Shown piece by piece: positions 1 through 12,606 of a stretch of 64,000 bases of DNA. The translations under genes and the position numbers were made by a program. Location: positions 3,544,001 through 3,608,000 of the forward strand of contig JAWRVZ010000042.1 in assembly GCA_037043235.1 (NCBI GenBank), in the 5' to 3' direction. Every line of letters begins with the position of its first letter. The stretch's first letter is position 1. The DNA is from Rhodeus uyekii. Its lineage: Eukaryota; Chordata; Actinopteri; Cypriniformes; Acheilognathidae. The notes below the pieces were generated by a model, which worked only from the letters and a program-made list of their open reading frames with translations, was not told where the DNA came from and made no database searches.

Positions 1-2789
1 AGAAATGAGGATTTTATAGGTCTCTGAAGAAGAAGAATGACAAATATCTCCTAAACACTGCAGTAAAAAGGTTTGATATGAGGTGTTAACCCAATAAATA
101 AATAAATGTGATTTGAATCGAAAGTTCTTTGGGGAGCCCAACATTTTTCTATGGCTTTACTGTGAAAACACCATTTTGGAACAGATTTGTTTTTAGAGTG
201 TATTTGATGGTAAAATTGAGAATGAGCTTGTGTGCAATCAGTGAGGGTGTTGTAGTTAAACGCGTGTTGTCTATTTATTGATTTATGAGTGGCATATCAC
301 ATTCAAACATATGTTGTATGGGCCACTTTTATGGTACTTACAGCAATGAATAATGGAGGAAAGAAAATCACATACGAACAGATTTTTTTCTTGTTGAACT
401 AGCCGTTTAAATGGCCAGAGTAAGTTTCAAAGGTAGCCGTCCACTTGCAAGTGTAAATGAGGACATGGGCACAGCGGTGACTGAGCCTGGGGATTCGGTC
501 CCCTAGTGAGACACACAGTAAACAGCAGTGATATGTCTCATCAGTTAGTCCCCACATACAGAGGTATGCTAGGACACATCACATCCGTGCCACTTTCAAC
601 AGCTCTCAGCCAAAATATCAATCATCCTTCTGCTCACTCTTTTAGCCGTTCACAGCAGGTTGTGTTTACCTGAGCATTACAGCCATCTCCAGCTTTTGTG
701 AATGACTTTGAAGAGTCCTGCATGATCTGCCCGAGTTGTGCCATTGAATGTTGAAGATTGTTTCCATAATTCATGGATCCAAACTGTGCCTTCAACCAGG
801 GCTTCCAGTATTTGTACTCATGTTTTGTAGTTATACCATGCTGTTTGGAAGTTACTGGCGATGTGTCACAACACAACAACACTTTGATTCTGTCCACCCT
901 GACTGTGCCAAAAGCTGCATGCAGAATGTTCATTAATAGGAACCAATTTGTGAGGCCAAATTTCACAAAAATTCTGCTCTTTTTTTCAGTGGAAATCCAT
1001 TGATATAAAATGGAATGTGGCCTATTTTAAAACTATTATAGTATTACGACAACAGTGTACACGGCGGAAGTGAAAAACGATTTACACTAGTATGATTATA
1101 TCTAAAATATCTCAGTCTGAACTTGATATATAACCAAAAACAAATAAAAAGAACTAAAATCAGCCAAGAAAATAATAAAAAAGTCCTGTTAGATTAGCTT
1201 AATTGCTATTAGCTTAGCAAATTCTAAACTGCAGGTCTTGCTAATTCACCTCTCAATGCATGAATGTAGCAACCTTGAGAATGCAAATATTATTATTGGT
1301 ATTGGTATCCAAGCCAAATATGCTGGAGAAACTAAATAACTGCATAAATGAAAATGGACAGCTGTTTTAGAGCAGTTGCTATGTGGAAAGTGAAATGGAA
1401 CAGAAAAATTAGATTTCTCTTTGTTTGTAAGAGGGCTGACACACAAACACTCTCTTGCTCTCCATAGTGAGCAGATTCTGGTTGCCTCTGGTTTCAGTCT
1501 CTCTTATGGATTGATCCAGAGAGTTATTCTGCTCAAAAGAGCCCATGTGTGCTGTTAGATCTCACTGCAGGGGGATTCAGCTGAGTGTTGAAACTTCAAA
1601 CCAGCACTTAGAGAAATGGAATGGTAACATTTGTTATATACCCCAGATAGACCAAAAAAAGTATATGGATGTGTTTTTTGTTTTTCAGTAATGTGAATAT
1701 AAATTAAACCATGCATGTATATGTATATCTTCAATGCATGTATATGTTCAGGCTGATTAGCTTATTTACTGTAAGATTGCATGCATGACTTCAATAGTCA
1801 TGTCCAGCAATGGAAAAATTATATAACTAATACTATTATGTTAAAGCATCTTTTTTGTAATACAATATCATATGCAAGCACTTAAACAATAGGTCTCAAA
1901 ACAAGTTGTTATTTTCTTACCCTTATGCCATTTTAAACACGAATGCTGTTTTTTGAAGCGTTCCTTTAATAAACTGATAATTTATAGATGTCAATCAAGC
2001 TCTGAAAGGACCATAAAAGTAGTCCATATGACTGCACTTTATTCCAAGTCTTTTGAAATTGTATAAGTGTGTGAAGAACAGATCTTACTCAAATTTATTT
2101 AGGCTAATTGGATTAACACCGTTTCAGTTTTATCTGAAACAGATTATTACACCCTCAGTCCACACTACCCTTGATGTGGGCTGGAGGTTCCCCAGGTGGA
2201 GCGTGTGATTGAGATGCATTACGCCCGTAAAACTCGGACACTTGGAGGAGTCAAATGAGGCTATCGAATAAAGTTAACCTGGTCTCTAACGGCAAGAGCT
2301 TACAATGGTGGTACTAATTACCCCAATCCATCAAAGAGACTTTAAAGTCTCGTCTTCGAAAGGGAGTCGCTGTGCAATCTGGAAAAATATGAAATGACTT
2401 TTTGGGCAAGGGTTGAAAATGCAGCAGCAATCTCCATAATCCTTTTTGTGGTTGGTGATTCTGTCACACTTTTTCGAAATAGTTTTTATTAGATCCACCA
2501 TATAGGGGATAAACAAGAGACAGACTGACAACCAGTAGTGGTGCTGACATAAACAAAAACCGACCCCAAACTCAGAAGACAAAGCACTCACAAAAACCAG
2601 GTAATTAATGACACAGCTGACAACAAGGAACTACTAATGACCTTAACCATGGTAACTAAAGACCAAAGAAACATGTCACTAATGAAAACGAAAATAACTG
2701 AACATAAATGTGATAATATGACTTAATATGACAATATGAAAAACTATTACTATTTATATTTCAAGTGAACCTCAAGGAACATTAAAATA
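1..2789. other. Intergenic DNA, no gene recognised
   Basis: AT-rich sequence with no ORF that can be assigned. The longest open frame (minus strand, 634-966, 110 codons) has no recognised domain and no support as a gene. A short dispersed-repeat fragment lies near 1985-2100 and is listed separately. Confidence 0.6.
1985..2100. repeat. Dispersed fish repeat fragment
   Basis: The segment contains the phrases 'ccataaaagtagtccatatg' and 'attccaagtcttttgaaatt'. It resembles a second segment at about 26975-27065 and, from memory, a repeat frequent in cyprinid genomes. The ends are unclear and the superfamily is not assigned. Confidence 0.4.
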
Positions 2790-3474
2790 CAGTAATCCCT
2801 CGCCACTTCGCGGTTCAAGTTTTGCAACCTTAGTGCATCTCGGATTTTTCAAAAATATTCATAGAAAAATAAAAACTCAAAAATACCGCCATATCGGCAG
2901 CCATATTGCGGAAAGCAGCGCTGTTTCATCGTGATGCAAGAGAAACGGTTTCTCAGGATGCCAGACAAAGAGAGAAACTCTCTCAGAGGCTTTGTACACA
3001 CACGGCACTCAGACAAGACACGTGATTGGTTCCCGGCACGAGATCGACCAATGAGAGCACGAGTGGAGTGGGAGCCTCTTCGCCTCTCTCAGAAGCAAAT
3101 GTTGACGATCCAGCGCCGATATCTGACGATGAGGCGCTTCCCGAACTGATTTAAAGACCTCATTATACCAGTGCAGTAACACCATCATCATCACATTCAT
3201 CGAACCGCACAGGCCATGTCATTACTGAAGTCAAGTCTCAAGATACTCCTGTCATTGAGTGTAGAGCACCATAATACGTATCGTATGAGAGAGAGTAAAT
3301 GTATAATATTAAGGTTTTATAATTAAATAGATTGAATATATATAAAGTAAAAATATACATATTTTAAACATTCTGGTACCTACACACACATATATAGGTG
3401 GGGGGGGGAAATCCTACTTCACCTATCGTGGGGGGCTCCGGTCCACATTAACTGCGATAAACGAGGGATTACTG
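2790..3474 (+). mobile_element. pogo/Tigger-like DNA transposon, internally deleted
   Basis: The terminal inverted repeats are cagtaatccctcg at 2790 and its complement ending at 3474, flanked on both sides by TA (2788-2789 and 3475-3476). This is the target duplication of the Tc1/mariner/pogo group. A plus-strand frame near 3092-3150 ends in an acidic tail (EANVDDPAPISDDEALPELI then stop) that looks like the C-terminus of a Tigger-type transposase; this reading is an inference. The catalytic domain is absent, so the copy is non-autonomous. A shorter copy with the same termini and partly the same interior lies at 59361-59688. Confidence 0.75.
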
Positions 3475-4988
3475 TAATTAAAGTAAAACAACATAATGAC
3501 AATATGTTTTACAGTATTAAACCCTTTTCCATACTATACATACTATAACGCAGTTAATGTTTTTACTTCCGCCTGACCTCAATGGACTCAACGGAAGAAA
3601 TTAACCAAAGAACATTTTCACATTAAAGAAGGCGGAGCCTCAGAGCCACACCCACATATTACATAACTGTCGCAGACAATGGTATTTCAGAGGTGTTTAC
3701 CAGCCGGTGTGAACTTTACTGGAAAGATCGCTTTTGCCTGATTTTGTTTGAAATTATGTCACACCAGTTAATGCTTTGATTCCCCTGAAAGTAACTCTTT
3801 AGTTTAGTGATCCTCGTTAATAACCAGTTGCTTATTATCACATATTAATGCCTTATTCTGTATGATCATATTCTACATCCCTTAATCCACTCAATACCTA
3901 AACAACCTCCTCACTAACTATTAATGAGCAGTAATTAGGAGTTCATGAGGAAAAAGTACTAGCTAATAATTGGACCCTAATTTAAAGTGTGACCATATAT
4001 GAAGTTTTTGAAGAAGTGTAACATTATCATTAGGATTCATGGGAATGATAAAAAGTGAGCGTGACTTTCAGCACTTCTGATGGACAAGCCTTTTCAAAAG
4101 TAGGTGCTGGAGTTTTAGGAGTCCAACTAGTAATTGTGAATTCAAAGGATAAAATGACATCTCATATTACTTTTTTTGCTTTTGGTTAATTTTCCGTTTC
4201 ACTCGAAAATGTCACACTATGAAAGTAAAATAGTTTGTGTGTGATTGTGAATGCTGTTTCATGTTGACTTAGGATTTATCGTTTGCATTCATGCCCAATC
4301 AATATCTATTCCAGATGTGACGAAATATAACAGTTTTACACTGTAAATGTATTACACTTTATGTAAGCAATCCTTTTATCATTAGTTTTGAATGAGCTAA
4401 ATAGCTGACAGCACACCAAGTTTCCCTTACACAATCATTGTTTATATTCAGATTTCCTAAAAATACACCAAATTGCATTTGAAAATACAGCTAAAAGCAA
4501 ATCTACAATACTGCAACCCGACACTGCCTGAAGCTCTTGAAGACAGCCGTAATATGAGGAGGATCTGTTATAGATGGCTTTATGATGCATGCAATCTAGT
4601 TTGTGGGCTTTTAAGAGCGGCCTGACATCCTTAACATCTTTACCATAACATTTATAGAAGGGAATAGGTTAATCTTTTTTTTTGTGTGTGTGTGTGTGTG
4701 TGATATTTTGAAACCTGCATTGATTTGAACATGATATTTTCTACCAAAGTAGATCAGCTAAAGGCAACACTTTTGTTCCAGAATATCATCTATGTTCTTG
4801 TGAATTGGAGTTTGTAACTTTTGTCCTGTGGCTTGATTTGGAATTCTACACCACATTTTCTTGCCTCCATGTGTATCTCTCCTGTGTGTCTGACTTCATA
4901 GAGCTATCCACGAGCTTTGAAATGTCAGCATTGGCTCCCTCTATAGAGAATATATCATTTTTATTCTTTCTTGGATGAGTGTGTCTTA
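3475..4988. other. Intergenic DNA, no gene recognised
   Basis: AT-rich, with no supported ORF. The only distinct feature is a short (TG)n run at about 4684-4702. Confidence 0.6.
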
Positions 4989-5579
4989 AGGGCCAGTCAC
5001 ACAGCCGATCACGCACGAATCACTCCCAAATAACACACAGATTGGGTTTGTGCGTGCTTGTGCATCAAGAAATTGACCAAAGTAGTCCACGAACATTCGA
5101 CGTACGCCCGACGCATGAATCACTGATGGAGTGCGTCCAAACACACACGCTTCGCGAACGTTCCACGTACAAGCACTTTCAGAATCCACATTGTCAGTGG
5201 ATGTTAGTGGAATGAATGTGATACGTGCGCGGTTCATGCGTGATATGAAGGTGGGGCGTCAGTGGACGTGTGTGGTTTCGAACCAGTTCCGACGCATAAG
5301 CACTGACACGTGTCCCGCGCATAGTCACGCATACTCAACGCATAAACTTCGCACGCCGACTCATAAATAACGCACACCGACGCACAACTGTAAATATTTA
5401 AACCGTTGAAAACTCAAAATCACGCACAAACCGCCTTCGACGCACATCCACTTACAATCACTGACGGTCCACATTCGTTCCACCGACAAATTACGCATAC
5501 GACGCACGCTCCGCGCAGAAACGAAAATCTGTGCGTAATTCGTGCTTGATTCATGCGTTTTCGCTCTGTGACTGGCCCT
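4989..5579. mobile_element. MITE, PIF/Harbinger-like, TTA target duplication
   Basis: The ends are inverted repeats: AGGGCCAGTCACA at 4989 and TGTGACTGGCCCT ending at 5579. They are flanked by TTA at 4986-4988 and TTA at 5580-5582. A 3-bp TWA duplication together with AGGG-type termini fits PIF/Harbinger MITEs. A piggyBac assignment would need TTAA on both sides, and the right side reads TTAG. The interior has no transposase and is made of many short permutations of ACGCAC/GCGTGA, so it is unusually CpG-rich for this window. It abuts the left edge of the giant palindrome. Confidence 0.72.
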
Positions 5580-7429
5580 TTAGTTTGCAATGCAAGTAGT
5601 TATATAATACACCTTGTCTCAAAGATGATTTATGGCCTAATTTATGGTGTGATTTATGGGTGTAATTTATGGCCGTACCCTGTGTCCGGCTGTCCACCTG
5701 CCACTCAAACTGTCCGGTGAATGTTTGACAGACAGGTGTTTAGGGGTTAAATGTGTGTGTGTTGTTGCCCCTGATTGGCTGCTCGCTGACTGTCAAAGGT
5801 TTTTATGGTTAGATTTACAACTTAGCGTCACAGACAGGCAAGTCAGAGTGTCAATCAAATAAAGGTACAGCTGATTTTATGGTTTGATATATGATGATGG
5901 ATGGATCTTAACCAGAGTGCCATTGAAATGGTGCTGCTCCTCTCCTGTCTTCTGGCTCCATCCAGTCTGGTGGGGGGAAAGCGGTTGGGGGTCATGATTG
6001 TTTCTTTGATTGTCTGTGGGGAAAGTAACCCAAGCAAGTTTTACATTGTTAACACCCAGCATCAAAATCAGTGTTGTTTGATCTAAAAACTGAAGGCAGA
6101 GACTGTGTTTTACCTACCAGAAGAAGAAAATACTCTGTTTGCATTTTAGCAATGATAAGGGCCCAGATATCCGATCCCTGGTTTTTCTACTATCCATCTC
6201 CCACTGTGATGCAGTTGAGGGTCTGATAGCCTGTTTGTTAACAGTCATGCAGCACACACCAGTTCTCCTGAAAGACTTAACAAATTATGCCTTGTTCAAA
6301 TAAGACATTGCAATAAAATTATTCATTCTTCATTCACTTCACTATAAAATACCTGAGTAAAATGGAAAATGTTGATTTAAAGATTTAAAATGTTGAAAAA
6401 CTGTCTTGAAAATGAGTATAAATATATATTTTCCTGTACTTTATTATGCTTCAAATTAATGCATCCAGGTTCAACAGAGTCCAAAAACAAAAACAAAAGC
6501 ATGCTGTAAGTCGACACCTCTGCGATCAGAACTTGTGTGTTTATACTACAAAAACAAAAGTGATTTAAGATTTTAATTTGTGTATTAAATAAAGGTTCCT
6601 CTTAGCTCTTATCTCATAGTGACGGAAAATGTTTTTATACTGTTTTGATTTATCTTCAGATTGTATACTAAAAAGTTAGTGTTAACATTTAGTTATTTAA
6701 TACTATGGGAAACTTAGTCATATTTGATAAAGTTTTGTTATAAACCTCTTATTATTGAATTAATTATACTGTTGTACATTACAATTATTGAAAATATATT
6801 ATGTAAAATTACTTTCTCACAAATGTGTTATCCGAATCACAAGTTTACCTAAACTACTCTACAGTCATCTTACCCAAACATTTTTAATCTTACAGTTTTT
6901 AAAAATGTTTACTCAATAGAAGTAGTTTTCGGCCCCACTCAGTGAAACATTCACTCATATACCGGATCTTTAGACCAAATCTGCAAAACTGCATGCGTAT
7001 TATATGCTTTACAAACATATAGCATACGGCTAACAATATGTTTTCAGAAAGAAAAACATTATTTTAAACCTTAAGCATTTCTGTTAGTGTAAACATTTAC
7101 CTAATTTGATCACTTAGAAATCAAAACACAGCATTTCTGTTTATGATGTAAAAATATACTGAATATACATATAAGTCATCACCTTTTACTTCTATAACAC
7201 TTTATACCATCAATAGTTTAATATACTCCAATTCAGTTCAAAGTACATCCAACAAGCCGATAGTGTGCAGTGTGTTTGTACACATACACTGCACAATGAA
7301 CAAGCAAAAGATATAATAGAGTAGAGCTTTAAATGTGTAGAATAGGTTTGTGTAAGTTACTATACAAAATCACAGTTTTAGAAGATTTAAAATAGTTTTT
7401 GAATAAATTGTTTGCTTTTCCCAAAAGGT

Positions 7430-7960
<531 letters not shown>

Positions 7961-8585
7961 CATGTCTGTTTGTTTGTTTGTGTACGTGTTTGCATGTCTG
8001 TCTGTTGGAGTTTGCGTGTTTGTTTCAATAAACAAAAGCACGTTTCACTCCAAATTCGAAGTAAAAATAAAAACACCCATTGTTTAAACATGTATACATC
8101 ACTAAAGCACTGCATGTTGTCTGTTACATTTAAACAAAACTTTTGCTGTCATTATTTATTATATTTTAAATATCCTGATGACCAGCCTTGTTTCTGTGCG
8201 AGCAAACTGTAATGAACACGACTCGTTTGCACAGGAAAACTCTGTTTGAAAACTTTAGATCCTCTGTTTGTGACATAATGATCACATCAGAAAACATTTG
8301 AATTGTATGACTAAACTTTTTCTTTTGACAAAGCTACATTTCAGAATTATTCACCCGTGAGTTTAACAGCCACAGGATAACATGTTGTTTTGCAGTTCTC
8401 ATGAAACGATCATGGTGTGTATTTTCACACCTGGAACTCATTACTTTGTTCATATCAAACAAGTTCTGTTTGATACATTTTGACTATTTGACTTGTAAGT
8501 CTCATGCCATTTTTAAATTATGTACTAAAAAACATTAACTGCACCAGAATCATATGCTTTGTATACAACTCTTTTATTTTTTATT

Positions 8586-10150
8586 TGAACTTACTCCACT
8601 AGATTAGTCATATTCTCAAGATTCCAGACGACCAGTGATTTTTGTTTTGTTGGACTTTGTTTTTAGGCTAAGACTCTTTGAGAGCTATCAACAATACAGG
8701 AATAAATCATATATATATATATATATATAAACAAAAAATATACATAATGTACAAAATAATAATAATACAAATAAAGTAATTGTCTTTCTATATGAATGTT
8801 TGACTAAATTGATATTTCTTTTAGAGCAACTTTTCACCCGTCTATGAGGTTGGAATCTTATGAACCATCAACATGAAAAGTAAGTCTGGCTGTTTTACTC
8901 TTTTTACAACTGTTGCACATTCAATTACAGTTAGAGGTTGTTCAATACAGGTCCACACACTCGTAAGGCTATAGATACATCTCAAACACTAGCTTTACAC
9001 AGGTATAATGGACACACAAACCCCTGTGTAGTTCAAGAGGGCCGTTTACTGAGATCAGCATGCAAGAAAGGGCCATTTTCTAATGAATTCAGAGAAAACA
9101 TTCACAAGCAGTTGTGAAAGTTTCTAAGTTTGGCTTTGTAAAGGTTTTGTTCTTGTACTACACCACTAGATATAGATGACACTATTCACATTTCTTGTTG
9201 GATTGTATTGTTTTAGATGAAGATTCTTCTTTGAGATCCAGCAACATTAAGAGTTTAATGAAGAATTGAAGTAACAGTCTTTATCGTTGGGGCTTTTTGA
9301 CAAAAATATAAATTTCTTTTAGTGCAACTTTCCAGCTATCTCTGATATGGGGTCGCATGAAGGATCAACACGGAAAGTCCGTTTTAAAACTGATTTAAAA
9401 CTATTACAATTGAATCACAAAAAAAGGGGCACACCTTACAAGAAAAGCAACGGTTATAATGCATACGGAATACAGAAAATCCATGCATGAACAACTAGTG
9501 CGTTTGCTACATGTTTGTAAATTTCTAGTTTGACAAATGACCGTTTTATTACGCCACTGGATGACATTTTAGACGACAACTAAAGCAATCTAAGTTCATG
9601 CTTTTACTCATCTGGGAAAGCGTGTGTGATGAACATAGACCGTTCATTTAAGAAACTTGTATGACTAAACTTTCTCTCTTGACAAACCAGCATTTTCAAA
9701 AATTTTGCTAGACGTTAAGATTATAAAGTTCTATCAACTATTATCGTCATCTTGGACTCAAATGTAGCCACTGTTCTGGAATACTTCACATAAGTTGTAA
9801 TTCACATTTTACAATCTGTAAATAGATGTGCCAAAAGTTGTCAGAGGTGTTAGAGGGAACGCAACACAACGTTTTAACGCAAACACACTTGAGGTCTAAC
9901 GCTACATGCGTTCTAAAAGGCTAAAGATACAATTCGAACATAAACTTTATACAGAATGATGTGTGCTCAATTTAAAAATACAGCATAAGAAAAATAAATG
10001 GCAGTCCTTCTACACTACTGTTTAAATGGTGATATTTTTTCCGGTCTGTCTATGAAGTGACTAGAAGATGCATGACAGGCCCAGGCCTCCACATGAAATC
10101 AGCGAGTCTAGCTGTCTTGTACGACTGTTACATTTAAAACAAGACTATCG
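8586..10150 (+). repeat. Degenerate internal repeats of the palindrome arm
   Basis: Related phrases recur at intervals of roughly 0.5-0.7 kb. 'actccactagattag' near 8594, 'acaccactagatatag' near 9163 and 'acgccactggatgac' near 9550 form one set. 'atttcttttagagcaactttt' near 8814 and 'atttcttttagtgcaacttt' near 9311 form another. The second set sits on polypyrimidine-AG tracts, and the first copy is followed 55 bp later by gtaagt, so the units resemble small exons. Whether they are transcribed is unknown. An (AT)n run lies at about 8709-8728. The right arm lacks the first exon-like unit. Confidence 0.5.
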
Positions 10151-10215
10151 ATTAAGTCACACATTACAAGAGGTCACCAGCACACTATTTCGTCTAAATT
10201 TATTTGTAATTTAGG

Positions 10216-10378
10216 CTTTCCAGTACAGCTCAAACATTAGAGAGTGGTGCTTGCAACATCAAAGTCAGGGGTTCGATTCACAGGGAAAGCAAAAACTGAT
10301 TAGAATGCCAATGTGTTTCTTGAATGCAATGCAAGTCACTATGGATAAAAGCGTCTGATGATTGCATAAATGTTAATG
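10216..10378 (+). mobile_element. V-SINE-like SINE copy in the left arm
   Basis: A tRNA-derived head carries an A-box-like 'cagctcaa' segment and the B box 'ggttcgattc' (about 10269-10279). It is followed by the conserved core 'aagtcactatggataaaagc' and 'ttgcataaatgttaatg'. This core is characteristic of vertebrate V-SINE/DANA-type SINEs. Because the same copy lies in the other arm, it was inserted before the arms were duplicated, or was spread by conversion. Confidence 0.7.
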
Positions 10379-11352
10379 TTGTCCCTCACCAACTGAATGC
10401 CATATATAATTAACATATCTTACATTGTCACAATTGTAAGTATTTGTTTAGCTTAAATATTGGTATTAGCATCAAAGCGCATGCCAAATGCTAGTGAAGA
10501 GATAATCTACAGATTGTTTATATTGAACATTGTTTGTACATCACACTCTGTGTGTATTGCCGTGTGCGACTGTATGCGTTATCCTTCCTCTTTTACATAC
10601 AATCTGGTGTAATTTTTGCAAACTTTAGGTGTTCTCATTGTTCATATACGACAACGTTTCCCTTGAACTGTTTGATTTAATACAATTATAATAAAACCCA
10701 TCTCCTTCGCTTGAGGCATTTACGCTACATTATTATAATGCCATTGTTTTTAGGTAGTGCTAACATATATTATATCTTTAACCAAACTGTTTATCTGGTT
10801 AAAGAACATGGCACCCATCTCATAACAAAACATATTTTGTCTTGTAAAATGTGTAGCGTTTTTACAAATATTGCAAAGACATCTTTCTATCAGCGATCGA
10901 TTACCGATTACAATCGGTCTAAACAAAATACAGAGTAATACAACCTTTGACCAGCTAAACATAATGCAATGTTTGCAAGAAAATCTCACGAGTTACAGGG
11001 CTGCATAATACTCTTTTAACTAGCTCAGACATGGTCATAAAGTGATTAAGTGATTCAACCTTTTATTTTTTAACAACATATTGGTGAATAAAACATTCAT
11101 ACATTTACATACATTGAACAAAAATGATTAGATTACAGATTGTCTAGCCAGAAAAGAATATCAATGCATGACACCACGTTTTGATTTAGGGTGCAGATCC
11201 CCAGAGTTGCAACTATTTCACCAAATTTTATTTTTTAAACCAGTGCCACACAAAGATCTGTTACAATACAGAGTTTGTTACAGTACACATACAGATAACC
11301 TCAGTAAATCCGATCTCATCACTACATTCACAGCAAACAAGCAAGAAATTAT

Positions 11353-11424
11353 TTCCCATACCGGGAGTTGAACCCGGGCAGCCTGGGTGAAAACCAGGAA
11401 TCCTAACCGCTAGACCATATGGGA
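11353..11424 (-). tRNA. tRNA-Glu (anticodon TTC)
   Basis: The reverse complement folds as a 72-nt tRNA. The acceptor stem is TCCCATA/TATGGGA with discriminator A. The anticodon stem CCTGG/CCAGG holds the loop TTTTCAC, giving anticodon TTC. The B box is GGTTCAACTCC and the A-box region is TGGTCTAGCGG. By recollection it differs from the usual vertebrate tRNA-Glu(TTC) at only two positions, both compatible with function. No strong TTTT terminator is seen just downstream of the 3' end (the first run is TTTC), which weakens the case for efficient Pol III transcription. It sits in the palindrome loop, about 1.2 kb downstream of the ORF on the same strand. Confidence 0.93.
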
Positions 11425-12606
11425 GACACATATAGTTTCCAAAGGCAACAAAATGATAGCGATAGCTCATTAGTGTTAATTATTTTCATGTTATACGTAT
11501 CCAACATTGCAAAAGGTGGTCAAACTTAAAGCGGTCCTTTAAATGTTGTTTAAACAGTCTGTTTTAACTTTTAGACGGCACTCGTTGGTCACGGCGCAAT
11601 CACGCTTCCAGCTGCACGTGCAAAGCATCGCCCGAACTTTCGCAGTCTTTTGCGCAGCCATATCAGAAATTTGCAGAGTTTCTTCAGAACTCAACTTGGT
11701 GGATGATATAAACTTTGTCCCCTATTCGATGCTGGAAGGTTTTAATAATGCCGGGGATCTCCTGTGAATGAGTTCTTGCCGCACATTTATCACATTTATT
11801 AATGCGTAGAAGTGCAGGTTTATGGGTCTGATCTCCCATAGTTTGACCCGAAGAAGCGCTGGACTCGTCAGGTTCAGACTTTGGTCGTCCATGTAAAAAC
11901 CAGACAATGTTCCTTCAATCTTTGATCAATGAGATGTTGCAGTAGCTGTAACAGTCAGGAAAGGCAGGGTGCGATAAATGAGCTCTGTGTAGTTGATCAG
12001 GGTCCTCTCAAACCTGCTGTGAGGGTTTAACTCGTCAGGAGGTCATAAATAACTATGTAAATTAAAGTCGCGTGTAAAGTGTAGTAGCCACGTGTAAAAG
12101 TACTCCATATGCCACTAGAGGAAAGTTTATTATTTACACTTATCCAGTTATGATTATTATTACCCCATTTACTCTTTTGATTAAGCATCATAACGTCAAA
12201 AAATGCATGGGTGAATTGTGCCCAACAAGACCCCAACATCCATTTAGGAAGAAGATGAGATTTATTTTTGTGTAGACTTTAATACATTTTTTTATCATAG
12301 TTAATTTAAGATGTTCAGTTAAAGACTTTTATTAACATCGTCATGTTTATTGTCTCGAGTAAAATTAAACAATCTAAATACAGCATTATCACCTCTACAA
12401 CATACATACACTTAGAGTCCAGAGATGTTGGATCTAACCATAGCTTTATTAAACAAACAAAAGAAAAATAACATACAGTAAGGAAGACAGAGAGAATGTT
12501 AAGTATCATATAAACAGGTGCAAGAAGTGATTTTTGGTGTAACAGATTGGTCTCTTTAACACATTTTTACAAGGATAACCATAGTTAAACACTGACTGAT
12601 TATTGC

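Noticed and set aside
634..966. 110-codon minus-strand ORF as a gene
   Set aside because: No recognisable motif, no repeat or neighbour support, and the length is possible by chance in 64 kb.
4986..5582. piggyBac assignment for the MITE
   Set aside because: The left flank reads TTAA but the right flank reads TTAG. Only TTA is duplicated, fitting PIF/Harbinger better.
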